A DNA stretch of 64,000 bases, from assembly GCA_951802425.1 (NCBI GenBank), contig OX637799.1:620001-684000 (forward strand), in the 5' to 3' direction. A program made the translations under genes and the position numbers. Numbering within the stretch: position 1 is the stretch's first letter; each line of letters starts with the position of its first letter. Positions 22,428-32,447 of this stretch are shown here, piece by piece. This stretch comes from Clavaria fumosa. Its lineage: Eukaryota > Basidiomycota > Agaricomycetes > Agaricales > Clavariaceae. The notes beneath the pieces are model-generated. The model saw only the letters and a list, made by a program, of their open reading frames with translations. It made no database searches and was not told where the DNA came from.

Positions 22428-23692
22428 CAGGACACCCTGGTCCACGGAAACTGAGGGCGGCTCTGCTGAGGTCCTATTGGTGGGTGGGCATGGTGAAGGA
22501 TTCCAATCGGTATGCAGGTGGATGTGAGACATGCCAACGAATCAAGCCTGATCGTACCAGGCGCGCCGCTCCGCTCCATCCGCACCCTGTCCCTGAGAGC
22601 CCCTGGGCAGTCATCTCTTGGGACATTGTTGGACCTTTCCCCCTCTCACGTGGTCACAATGCAATCCTTGTCATTGTCGACAAGTTTACAAAACGAACTC
22701 TCATCGAAGCTATTGGCCTTGACCTCACGGGACTTGGTGCTGCTCGGATCCTTCGAGACCGGGTCTTCCGCGACCATGGAGTCCCGCAGAAAGTTGTGAG
22801 TGACCGGGGAACCCAATTTGTGTCCAGATTCATGAGAGAGTTTTATGGGATGATTGGAGTTAAGGCGAACCCGAGCACTGCCTTCCACCCACAAACAGAT
22901 GGACAGACAGAGCGGGTCAATCAGGAGGTTGAAGTGTATCTCCGGGCCTATGTTGACCATCTGCAGGATGATTGGGCAGAGTGGCTATCCACAGCCGAAT
23001 TCGCGCTCAATAACCGTGAGCACTCAGCCACTGGATTCACACCTTTCTATCTGGAGTATGGCCGGCACCCTTGGAATGGTGGTATCCGGCCGCCCTCTGA
23101 AGTGAACCCTGCAGCAGACGAGTGGATGGCCAAGCTCACGGAATCCCGAAGAGCAGCCAGGGATGCAATGGGGAAGGCGGCAGATGCGATGAAGGCTAGC
23201 TATGATAAAGGAAAGCGCCCGAGTCGTGAATACTCAAAGGGGGACTTAGTCTGGCTGGATACCCGGAACCTGAAAATGGATCGACCATCCAAGAAGCTTG
23301 ACAACAAGCGGGCTGGACCCTTCACCATCGAAGAGAAGGTTGGACCAGCAGCATACCAACTCAAGCTCCCCCAAGCATGGCGCATTCACCGGGTTTTCAA
23401 TGAGTTGCTACTCACCCCGTATATTGCTCCCTCTTTCCCTTCCCAGAACTTGCCTCCACCCCCACCCCCCACGATTGACGATGACCACCTGGAGTATGAG
23501 GTGGAGGAAATTCTTGATGTCAAGAAGGTTGGACGGGGAGTGAAGTATTTGGTGAAGTGGTTAGGATACCCTGCAGAGGAGAACACCTGGGAACCTCGTC
23601 GCAACCTCACTAACGTTGCACTGTTGCTCCGGGACTTCTTCCAGCAATACCCTGACAAGGCGAAGTTGGCAAGTCGAGACGCCCAGCCTTAA
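22428..23692 (+). CDS. pol: Gypsy-1 Pol, C-terminal part (integrase, chromodomain)
   Basis: The frame resumes at the HPGPRKLRAAL block and is open to TAA at 23690-23692. It has the CETCQR half of the zinc finger, a DDE core (WDIVGPFPLS, VSDRGTQF, E in QTERVNQE), a basic C-terminal region ending in the DLVWLD and GPFTIEEKVGPAAYQLKLP blocks, and a chromodomain (YEVEEILDVKKV ... YLVKWLGYPAEENTWEP). Chromodomains steer integration toward particular histone marks. No inactivating change is seen in this part. Confidence 0.93.
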
Positions 23693-23703
23693 GAGGAGGG
23701 TGA

Positions 23704-24008
23704 TGTCAGGATCGCTTACATAAGCAGGTTGGAAAGGCCAAGAAAGGATCGCAAAAGAGTTGCGGGAAGTTTGCGGACGAGTCACGTGACCCGAACGGGT
23801 GGTGGCTTACATAATGGGAAAATCACGTGACCCGGGCCTGGACGCATCACGTGACGCACGGGGTCCGAGCGTGGGAACGCCGGCAACTCCCGAACCGCTC
23901 GCTATATATACTATGTCGCTTTCTTACTTGTACCCTTTTCCCCTTATGTTAGTATCGTCATCATCGACCTTACGTTAAGTTGTGTGAACCGTGAGACTAA
24001 GTCTGACA
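23704..24008 (+). repeat. Gypsy-1 3' LTR
   Basis: 305 bp, paired with 8853-9157. It ends AGTCTGACA and directly abuts the pol end of Gypsy-3. Confidence 0.93.
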
Positions 24009-24090
24009 GGGCATCTCGACCGGCCAATCGCGCCTTGTCCGGGTACTTGAGGAAGAAGTCGCGGAGAAGAATTGCGGTGTTGGTAAGGTT

Positions 24091-27000
24091 TTAGCGGGGT
24101 TCCCAGGTATTTTCTTCGATGGGGTAGTCTAGCCACTTTACCAGGTACTTTACTCCTTGTCCTACTTTCTTCACATCCAGGATCTCTTCAACTTCATACT
24201 CCAAATGGTCATCATCGATGGTCGGGGGGGGGCGGAGGTGGTCAGGCTTGAGAAGCGAAAGAAGGAGGGATGAACGGGGTGAGGAGCAACTCATTAAATA
24301 TGTCATGGATTCGCCAGGCTGGGGGCAGTTTGAGGTGGTACCCAGCCGGCCCCACCTTTTCTATGATAGCGAAGGGTCCAGTGCGTTTGTTGTCAAGTTT
24401 CTTGTTTGGGCAGTCCATTTTCAAGTTTCGTGTGTCAAGCCAAACTAAGTCTCCCTTCTCATACTCGCGGCTGGGTCGTTTTCTGCTGTCATAACTTTTC
24501 TTCATTGCTAGTGCGGCTTTCCCCAGGCCTCTTTGGCAGCACATCGTGACTCTTCCAACTTCGCCATCCACTCATCAGCAGCTGGGTTCACTTCTGTCCG
24601 CAGGTGTACACCTCCATTCCAGGGGTGTCGGCTGTAGTCCAGGAAGAAGGGCGTGTAGCCTGTCATGGAGTGTTCCCGGTTATTCAACGCAAATTCCGCT
24701 GTGCTCAACCACTCCGCCCAATCGTCCTGGAGATGGTCGACGTATCCCCGCAGGTAGGTCTCGATCTCCTGATTCACCTGTTCTGTTTGTCCGTCAGTTT
24801 GGGGATGGAAGGCAGTGCTCGGGTTAGCCTTTATCCCAATCATCCAGTAGAATTCCTTCATGAATCGAGAGACGAACTGCGGGCCACAATCGCTGACGAC
24901 CTTCTGGGGGATTCCGTGGTTCTGGAATACTCGGTCGCGGAGGATCCTTGCTGCTCCCAGGCTCGTCAAGTCGAAACTGATTGCTTCGATGAGTGTGCGC
25001 TTGGTGAATTTGTCGACAATCACAAGGATAGAGTCAAACCTGCGGGATTGTGGTAACGGTCCTACTATGTCCCAGCTGATCGCCCACCATGGGCCATTTG
25101 GGACTGGGTGCGGGTGTAGAGGTGCTGCGCGTTTGGTTCAATCGGGCTTGGTTCTCTGGCAACCTTCGCACCTGGACACGTACTTCTCCACATCCTTCAC
25201 CATCTCGGGCCACCAGTAGGCCTTGACCATCGCAGCCTTCATTTTCTTTATTCCGGGGTGTCCTGCAATGGGAAGATCGTGTTCGTAGTTGAGCACCACC
25301 TCGCGAACGGTTGCGGGTATCCACACAGTGTTGTTTCTCCACCAAAGCCCAAGGCAGTCTCGCGTCCAGTGTCATCAATCTCCGTGGGCTTCGTGATGTG
25401 TTCCGTGCTCTTTTTCTGGAGGAGCGTCTCCATTTCCGAGGTAAAGCTGGTGCGTACGTCCATGTCGGTGGGGAGCATCTGGACGGGGGCATCTTCCTCG
25501 GCAGCGTCTCCATAGTCTGGCCTTCACGAGAGGGTATCAGCTTTGGTGTTGCTTTTGCCAGTCCGATACTTGATCTCGAAGTCGAAACTTTGGAGTTCTC
25601 CATACCAGCGTATCTGTCGTGGCTTCAGTTTTTGGGGCTTTCTGAAGTACTGCAGGTTGGCGTGGTCTGTCCAAATCTCGAAGGTCTCATCCACTCCCAT
25701 GAGGTACGCTCTCCACTCTCTTAAAGCCCTGATGACTGCGAGGAGCTCTTTATCATAGACATCATAATTTTTCTCGGTGGCTGTGAGGGCCTCGGAGATG
25801 TAGTCGACCGGTCTCCAGGTTCCATCAGGCTGCTGCTGTGAAAGAACACCACCCGTCGCGAGGTTACTCGCGTGCGTCTCTACCTTCCACTTACCCGTGT
25901 CCTGGGGTAGGGCGAGGACCGGGGCTGAGACGAGCGCTCCTTTCACATCCAGGAAAGCCGCGACCTGTTCGCTCTGCCAACACCAGGGGACATTGCCAGT
26001 GAGCTTAAACAGGGGTTTGGCTCATGTGGACAGGTTGGGGATGAATCTCCGCAAGTGGTTGACCATTCCCAGGAAGCATTGGAGTTCTTTGATGTTTCGG
26101 GGCACGGGCCAGTTTCGGATGGCTTCCGCCTTGGCCGGGTCATGCTCGAGGCGATTGTGCGAGAGCCTGAGCCCAAGGTAGAACACCTCAGCCTTCTCGA
26201 ACTCACATTTACTTAGCCGGAGGCACAGCCCATTCTCGCGGAATCTCTGCAGGACTCGGTCCATCCAGTAATGGTGGGTCGCGAGGTCATCCGCGAAGAT
26301 GATGACGTCATTGATGTACCCAAGGACGTGTCCGCCGGCAATCTCCTCTCTCAGAATGTGGTTCATGAATCTCTGAAAGGTCACAGGGGCATTCTGGAGT
26401 CCGAACCACATTACCGTAGGTTCAAACAAACCTCGCGACGTTAAGAACATGTCTCTCCTGGTGCCCCTCCCACAGCCTCATAGATGGAAATCCCCCCTTC
26501 GCATCGATCTTGGAGAAGATCCTGGCTCCACGCAGCTTGTCTACACAGTCACGGATGCGTGGCAGTGGGAACTTGTCTTTGATCAGAAATGAATTGAGGC
26601 GCGAATAGTCGATGATCGGTCGGAGTTTGTCCTTTTCTTGCTTGAAAAAGAACGGACTGGCATAGGGCAATTTGGAAGGTCTTATCCTCCCTGATGTGAG
26701 CTGTTCGTCGATCCACCTGTTCATCTCAATCGTCTCTTCTCTCGTCAGCAAGTATAGTTTGGAGGATAAGTGGCCCAGGTCCTCACGGAACTCGATCTTG
26801 ATGTCAAAATTGGGTCGCGGCTTGGGTAATTCATCCCACTTCACTTCGCTGAAGACCGTTGGGTATAGCGACGGCCAGTCGGGCATGTCTCCAGAGTCCG
26901 AAAAGCGGATTTCCATAGTTGTTTGTAGTGCATTATCCCATGTACTGCCTTTCGGGTAGGCCCAAGGACTCGCGAGGCGCGGGTCGAAGTGGCAACTTTG

Positions 27001-27546
27001 GGGGCAGCGTTTGAAGGAGACCTTCCCTAGTGGCCAATCGATCTCGGGGTTGTGTTTGGATAGCCAGTCGTGCCCCAGGATGATTTTGTGTGACTTGGCT
27101 GTTCTGAGCAGGAAGTGTATTCGCTCTTGGTGGTCCCCTATAGTCAACAAGAGGTCGATGCCATAGCGAATAGGTCCGCTCTTGTTTGCCGATCCATCTA
27201 CATTGTATACTTTAATCGGGTTCTGTAGCGGGACAGGCTCCAGTCCGAGTTCTCTGCACCAGGCTAGGTCCATGAAGCAATTGGTGCATCCTGAATCGAT
27301 CAGGACCTTAATGCCTCCCCATTCAGCCGTAGTCAGGGTCTCGAAGTGCGCCAGCAGGGTTAATTCTCTTCTCTGCTTCTTTGGTCTCTCTTCCACAACC
27401 TTTGCTGTTCTGTTGTCCTCAAGTTTGTTTGCACTCCGAGCATGTCTCTGTTGCAAGATCGTATATTTGGGTATACTTGCTACAGATACAGGGGCAGGGG
27501 CGGGAACGTTGCTCGTACTATTACAGAGATGCGAGCTCAGACTCAC
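24091..27546 (-). pseudogene. pol: Gypsy-3 Pol, multiply interrupted
   Basis: Recognisable order: retropepsin (LIDSGCTNCFMD), reverse transcriptase, RNase H, integrase zinc finger (HDLPIAGHPG ... CQRTKPD), DDE core, chromodomain (EVEEILDVKKVGQGVKYLV). Frameshifts lie near 26455, between 25524 and 25330, and near 24540. TGA stops at 26022, 25524 and 25138 each replace an Arg. The catalytic reverse transcriptase motif reads YIND instead of YVDD, and the first RNase H Asp is His (KVETHASN), so both activities would be lost even without the breaks. Confidence 0.88.
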
Positions 27547-28619
27547 TGCGTCTCTTCTCCAAAACCCTGCTCCTGGGTGGGAGCCGGCGGGAGCTGTTGT
27601 TGTTGTTGCTGGGCCTGTGGGGCACCAGCAATCTGTCTCTCTCTCTCATATATCGCGAGCCTGTCGCAGAGCAGCATGAGTTCGTTCTCATATTCTTCCA
27701 CTTCCATCGGGCCAGGGACCATCGCACGAACCTGTGGCCTCGGGACATAGGGTCGCGAGTCCGGGAGGTGGCAGTTTCGGGCGATGTGACCCACCTGGCC
27801 ACAGCTGAAGCATCGACGTTCAGCTGCAGGAGCCCGCGTCTGGTCCACGATCATCCTGTCACCGGCACCAGTGGGATGGGGCATGATCTGAGGAGCAGGG
27901 GCGCATTGCTGCTGCTGCGGAACGGAGGGGAAGCGAGGCGTGGGTCGCGGTGGGTTCGGGTTCGGGTTTGGGTAGCACGGAGGCGTAGGGAGTGGTCGCG
28001 ACTGCTGGAATTGGGTGGGGGTGGGGCGGCTGGTGTTTTGCTCGCATATAATGGCGTCAAGCCTCCTTTGTTGGGTGTCCAACGTTTCGACCAGCTGCTT
28101 CCACTGGGCGTAGGTGACTGGCATGGGGTTGATGTTGTAGACCCGCGTGGTCAGCCTCCGGTTGAGGCCCATCTCCAGCCAGTGGATTAGCACGTCCGAG
28201 TCATCGACTGGGTCCAACTCTGCCTTGCGCATCAACGTCTCGAATAGAGCGAAGAATTCTGTGGCTTCTAGCGCTCCCTGCTTCAACTTGGCAATATCGT
28301 TTAGGGCGGTCGCCGTGATGTTAGGGTCATCGAAGGCCCTACGCAGATCCAGGATGAAATCTTCCCAAGTCCCGGCTACTCCAGCATTTAGGATCTCATC
28401 ACCTCGCATGTTCGCCCATTCTGCTGCGAATCCTTCTCCTGTAATCTTACTCAGCGCAAACAGGATCTTGTTCAGATCACTGGCATAGAGCCCCTGGTTT
28501 CCCAGGAACTGTAGTCGGAGGGACCTGAGGAAGGTCTGGAAGTTCTTCTTATTTCCATCAAAAGATGGAATGGCTAGGTCCAGCCTTGGCATTGGGGCTG
28601 CGGGGATGGCGTCTGCCAT
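27543..28619 (-). CDS. gag: Gypsy-3 Gag
   Basis: 358 residues, intact frame. The capsid-like block FDGNKKNFQTFLRSLRLQF is near residue 20 and KITGEGFAAEW near residue 60, followed by a Pro/Gln-rich linker and zinc knuckle CFSCGQVGHIARNC at about residue 270. The tail is Gln-rich and ends EETQ, overlapping the pol frame. It is close to Gypsy-1 Gag along its whole length. The same frame is open further upstream (from 28916) except for one stop near 28680, so a longer ancestral N-terminus is possible. Confidence 0.87.
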   Translation of the reverse strand: MADAIPAAPMPRLDLAIPSFDGNKKNFQTFLRSLRLQFLGNQGLYASDLNKILFALSKITGEGFAAEWANMRGDEILNAGVAGTWEDFILDLRRAFDDPNITATALNDIAKLKQGALEATEFFALFETLMRKAELDPVDDSDVLIHWLEMGLNRRLTTRVYNINPMPVTYAQWKQLVETLDTQQRRLDAIICEQNTSRPTPTQFQQSRPLPTPPCYPNPNPNPPRPTPRFPSVPQQQQCAPAPQIMPHPTGAGDRMIVDQTRAPAAERRCFSCGQVGHIARNCHLPDSRPYVPRPQVRAMVPGPMEVEEYENELMLLCDRLAIYERERQIAGAPQAQQQQQQLPPAPTQEQGFGEETQ

Positions 28620-29433
28620 TTCGGGTGCGGGCGAGGGTGGCGGTGAGGGTTCTGGCGGCGATGGACTCGCGGGTTGGGGTCACGGTTCCGCTTCTGGAGT
28701 CGCAGGTGACTGTGGTGGTGGAGGTGGCGACGGTGCTTGCCAGGCTAGGCGCTCGTCTAAACTCACGAAGTCTACGGGGGGTTCGGTATGAACTGGTGGT
28801 GCTGGGGGGGGTGGGGTTGATAGGACAGGGGATGAAAGCAAGGGGTCGGTATTCGTGGATGATGAACTGTTCGACTCCAAGGAGGGTAAGTTCTGTCTGG
28901 ATCTCCATGGAAACATATGCGGGTTCGTTCGTCAACTCGTCGTTGTCGCTGTTCATGTAGTCCTCGAGGTCGTCGAGGTTAATGTCGATGGTGCTGTGTG
29001 CGGGCGATCTCGTGCCTGAGGTTGCGGAATCTGGTAATGCAACTGCTAAGGCCTCTCTCAACCTCTGCTCTTGTCTGCTCTGTTCCTGTGCATATAGCCT
29101 TCCGAAATAAGGCGCGAGTCTTCTCTCCTCCTCAATAATCCACAGCTCGAAGGGGCGCAGCTCTCGTGGTCTTAGTACCGCAGTTTCCATCTCTGAGATG
29201 TCAGATTCCGTAGGTGTGTCTGGGTAGAATTCAGTTTGTACGCGAGTGTCAAAGTACCTCGCCCAGTATTCGTCTTCTCCAAAGTCAAGGACCGTGGTGA
29301 GCCACTCGTCTGTTATGTCCTCGTTACGCATTGGGTATGCCAGGGTGATTCTCTTGTTGTTCTGTCGCACACGACGGGCAGGGGGTAAAGAGAAGGCTAG
29401 GCCGACCGGGGGTTGACAGGGTTGAGGTAGCAA
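28558..29433 (-). CDS. Gypsy-3 ORF0 between LTR and gag
   Basis: 291 codons starting just inside the 5' LTR and overlapping the gag start by 62 nt in another frame. The product has an acidic middle (DEWLTTVLDFGEDEYWARYF, then Glu/Arg-rich helices) and a Ser/Thr/Arg-rich C-terminus where it runs over the gag leader. No domain recognised. The first two thirds look coding; the end may be out of frame. It could be the original N-terminus of Gag, separated by a frameshift near 28900. Confidence 0.5.
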   Translation of the reverse strand: MLPQPCQPPVGLAFSLPPARRVRQNNKRITLAYPMRNEDITDEWLTTVLDFGEDEYWARYFDTRVQTEFYPDTPTESDISEMETAVLRPRELRPFELWIIEEERRLAPYFGRLYAQEQSRQEQRLREALAVALPDSATSGTRSPAHSTIDINLDDLEDYMNSDNDELTNEPAYVSMEIQTELTLLGVEQFIIHEYRPLAFIPCPINPTPPSTTSSYRTPRRLREFRRAPSLASTVATSTTTVTCDSRSGTVTPTRESIAARTLTATLARTRNGRRHPRSPNAKAGPSHSIF

Positions 29434-29452
29434 GGGGTGGACATTGAAATTG

Positions 29453-30012
29453 TGTCAGTCCAAGTCCCTCACAGAAGCGAGAAGGGGAAAGAAGCTCGAT
29501 TTCAACGTGAGGGCCTATACTCATTACAAAGGCATTATATATACTGGGGGAAGGGGGCTGTGTAGGAGGTGAGTCATAAGTAAGAGAAACAAGGCTATGC
29601 ACTCTGAGTCGCATGGGATAGGGGAGGCAATATAGGGAAAAGGGGATGCCGAATGAGGAAGGTAGTGGCGAGGTACGGATGTGGGGAGGACGACAGAAGG
29701 AATGCTTGGCACGGTCTTGGCTGCCCGAGGGGAGACCTCAATTAGGCCCGTTTAGGTTAGATTGATTGATGGGGGATGTCAGAGGCATTTTTGCTGATCC
29801 GCCTCCATCACGAATTGCAAAGCGTGGGAAATCGCAAGGAACGAGGGTGTAGGCACATGATGGGTGCTGGTCGCAGGCCTGTAGGTGCCTGGGGAGCCAC
29901 GAGTGTGGAGTTGAGGTCACGGGCGGTCATGTGATCCCATACTCGGTCCTCGTAACTAGTTCCTAGCGCGTTGTGCACTCAGTGACGGCAGCTTACGTAA
30001 TGGATCCTGACA
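29453..30012 (-). repeat. Gypsy-3 5' LTR
   Basis: On the minus strand it begins TGTCAGGATCCATTACGTAAGC and ends TTGGACTGACA. Directly outside it (30013 onward) lies Copia coding sequence, so Gypsy-3 inserted into a Copia element. Confidence 0.75.
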
Positions 30013-31321
30013 CAAGATGTCATCCCAGAGGCTTGTCCTAAGCCATGCAGCTCAAGAAGACTGGGAATTACATCAAATAGATGTGAAGGGAGCTTACCTG
30101 AATGCCAGGCTGAATGAGACAATCTATATCAAGCCACCACACAGTTATTTGAAACCAGGAGATGAAGGAAAGGTGTGCAGGTTATTAAAGGGGCTATATG
30201 GGATCAAGCAAGCAGGACGACAGTGGTACATCGAATTATGCAACACTTTCGCCCAACTCGACCTCCTACGATCCCATGCAGACCATAGTGTCTTCTACAG
30301 GCATGGAAACAATCCTATCATTGTGACTGTGTCTACTGATGACATGACACTTGCTGCAAAGTCTCTCAGGACGATTGAGAAGCTGAAGAATGACCTGCAA
30401 CAGCAATACGAGATTTCTGACTTGAGGGAGCTCCATTGGCTCCTAGGAGTCAAAGTGAAGTGAGACAGGACAGCTCAAATCATTTCCTTGTCTCAGAGAG
30501 CTTACATTGAGACAGTACTCAAGGAATTCCATCTTGAGGATGCCAGCACACTTTCTATTCCTGCAGAACCTGGGATGGTTCTAGGAGTGCATCAATGCCC
30601 CAAGACTGTCGCCGAATTCAAGGACATGGAGAATGTCCCTTATGCTCGTGGTGTGGGGAAGTTGATGTACTACTATGTCACAACAGGTCCCCAGATTGGC
30701 TACATCATTCGCATTCTTGCTCAGTTCATGTCAAACCCTGGCAGAGCACATTGGGAAGCATTAAAGTGAGTTATGAGGTATATGAAGGGTGTAAAGATGC
30801 ATGGTTGGTATTGGGAAGTTCAGACGAGGGGCTAGAAGGGTTTACCAACTCAGATTTTGCATCCCAGATTGATAGGCACTCAATTTCAGGCTATGCTTTT
30901 CGATTCCATGGAGGAGCCATATCCTGGTCATCTAAATGACAGCCTCTCATTGCTCTCTCGACTACTGAAGCAGAATACATCGCTGGAACGCATGCAGCAA
31001 AGGAGGCGATCTGGCTTCGACTTCTAGTCACTGAAATCATCTCTCCTATCCACCTTCCATCACCCATCTTTTGTGACAACAATGGAGCAATCTCTCTTGC
31101 GAAGGACAGCACTACATTCCATCCAAGGACTAAACACATCGATATCTGGTACCATTTCATTCAGGAGAAGGTCCAGAATCGAAATATCATGGTTATTCGA
31201 GTTGGGACTCATGAGAACATTGCCGATATCTTTACGAAGGCCCTCCCTCACTTGAAATTCGAAGGACTGTGCTGTTTGTTGGGAATTGGTATGTTGGGAG
31301 GCCATTAGGCTCGAGGGGGAG
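30013..31321 (+). pseudogene. Copia Pol 3' fragment (RT, RNase H)
   Basis: Starts inside the reverse transcriptase at the MSSQRLVLSHAAQ block, followed by IDVKGAYLNARLNE, the LKGLYGIKQAGRQW block and a TDDM catalytic motif. RNase H follows with SDFASQIDRHSISGYAF, a SSK-QPLIALSTTEAEY block, and HIDIWYHFIQEKV near the end. Stops at 30461, 30767 and 30937 are TGA where Copia proteins usually have Arg, and there is a frameshift near 30800. The natural end is followed by a polypurine tract and the LTR. The 5' half was removed by Gypsy-3. Confidence 0.88.
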
Positions 31322-31679
31322 TGTCAAGGGGATGTCTGATGAGCCTAGATGGCTATGACGAAGAGTAACAGGCCTAGAAGGCTGGTACAATGGATTTTGG
31401 ACTCCAGGGGAAGTTTCACTACTCCTTGTTTTATTTATGTTTCATATTATCACTACTATAGCTACCACAGGCTGGTATAAGCCTTAGTATAGTCGTCCAC
31501 ACTCCTTAGCTTCGTCCAGAACTAAGGAGTGAGTACTTACTGTTCTGCTCTTCATTACTTTACTGATAGAGTTGCTAGTCTTACTCTATTCAGGTATTTA
31601 TTGAATATAACTTATAGCTTCATCCAGAACTAAGGATCTTACTCTATTCAGACTAATATCTACTCTATTGCTGCTAATA
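31322..31679 (+). repeat. Copia 3' LTR
   Basis: 358 bp beginning TGTCAAGGGGATGTCTG after the purine tract GAGGGGGAG and ending CTGCTAATA. A second copy of exactly 358 bp is the inverted solo LTR at 59986-60343. Confidence 0.88.
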
Positions 31680-31977
31680 GATTATGAGACCCGCATTTCA
31701 GATGCATGTTGCTGACATAAGAGGGTGTGGTGGTTGAAACCTCAGAGTTGAAACTCAGAGGTGAAACTCCAAGTCATGTGATGGTCATGTGACTTCCCAC
31801 ATTAAGGGGGAGTGTTGGATTGATTAATGTGGAAAGTCAATCACAACAGGGATGAGACACTCTGATAAGATGACCTCTGAGTGCACCATGTGACCAAGTC
31901 AAGGAATGACCTTTGAGTACATCATGAGTGACCAAGTCAGCATCAGATATCTGTCCCCCTCATTGAACTATAATGTA
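31680..31977 (+). other. Possible start of a second Copia LTR
   Basis: AAGGGGGAGTGTTGGATTG at about 31804 looks like a Copia polypurine tract followed by an LTR start (TGTTGGATTG). No partner is seen in the window, so this is tentative. Confidence 0.3.
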
Positions 31978-32052
31978 GACCATGTAGCTCAGTGGTTAGA
32001 GCACCCACCATGTGTTTGGGAGGTCCTAGGTTCAAAAACCCCAGTGTGGTCA
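31978..32052 (+). tRNA. tRNA-like sequence (probable tRNA pseudogene or SINE head)
   Basis: The 75-nt segment can form a full acceptor stem (GACCATG with TGTGGTC, allowing G-T pairs), a perfect D stem (GCTC/GAGC) with an A-box (TAGCTCAGTGG), and a B-box-like GGTTCAAAAACC with one extra A. A TTTT run 4 nt downstream could end Pol III transcription. The anticodon loop is poor: position 33 is A rather than T, and the T loop is too long. A working tRNA is therefore unlikely. It abuts the truncated foldback MITE. Confidence 0.45.
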
Positions 32053-32073
32053 CCCTTTTATGAAACATCAACA

Positions 32074-32447
32074 CCCTTCATTTTTTGATAAAAATAAAAT
32101 AAAATTGCATTCAAAATGATCCAGAATTGACTGAGATATGGACAGTACAAGTTTTATGGCTGAAGCTTCCAAACTGAAGCTTCCTCACCTCAATCTTTGC
32201 AAGAGAGTCATCAAAATGTCAAAAACCTTGCAAAAACCTTGCATTTTGATGACTCTTTTGCAATGATTGAGGTGAGGAAGCTTCAGTTTGGAAGCTTCAG
32301 CCATAAAACTTGTACTGTCCATATCTCAGTCAATTCTGGATCATTTTGAATGCATTTTTATTTTTATTTTCATCAAGAAATGAAGGGCTATGATCCTGTT
32401 TACTCAAAACCCATGCAAAACCTGCAGGTTACCCATGGTGATCACTA
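32074..32447. mobile_element. Foldback MITE, copy 1 (left end truncated)
   Basis: A near-perfect palindrome. The left arm (TTGCATTCAAAATGATCCAG ... CTTTGCAAGAGAGTCATC) is mirrored by the right arm (GATGACTCTTTTGCAATG ... ATTTTGAATGCA). The right end finishes ACCCATGGTGATCACTA, the same terminus as the complete copy at 59793-60588. The outer part of the left end is missing. Confidence 0.85.

Larger units (their letters stand above)
8853..24008 (+). mobile_element. Gypsy-1: chromodomain Gypsy LTR retrotransposon, split by Gypsy-2
   Basis: Two 305-bp LTRs (8853-9157 and 23704-24008) flank gag and pol in one orientation. The LTRs differ at four positions, all CpG transitions. Without the 9.26-kb insertion at 13173-22427 the element would be about 5.9 kb, and pol would read through with protease, reverse transcriptase, RNase H, integrase and a C-terminal chromodomain, so it looks recently active before Gypsy-2 arrived. 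The outside flanks (GTGAG and GGGCA) do not match as a target duplication, which suggests recombination or deletion at one end. Confidence 0.93.
24009..30012 (-). mobile_element. Gypsy-3: decayed chromodomain Gypsy element, 3' end missing
   Basis: On the minus strand it has a 560-bp 5' LTR (30012-29453), ORF0, gag and a broken pol ending at the chromodomain. Its last pol codons run straight into the Gypsy-1 3' LTR at 24008, so its own 3' LTR is lost. Protein similarity to Gypsy-1 is high along gag and pol, but the LTRs share little beyond the TGTCAGGATC start, so it is a related but separate family. Several stops and frameshifts make it non-functional. Confidence 0.88.

Noticed and set aside
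31978..32052. A functional tRNA gene
   Set aside because: No T at position 33, an oversized T loop and a mismatched anticodon stem make function unlikely.
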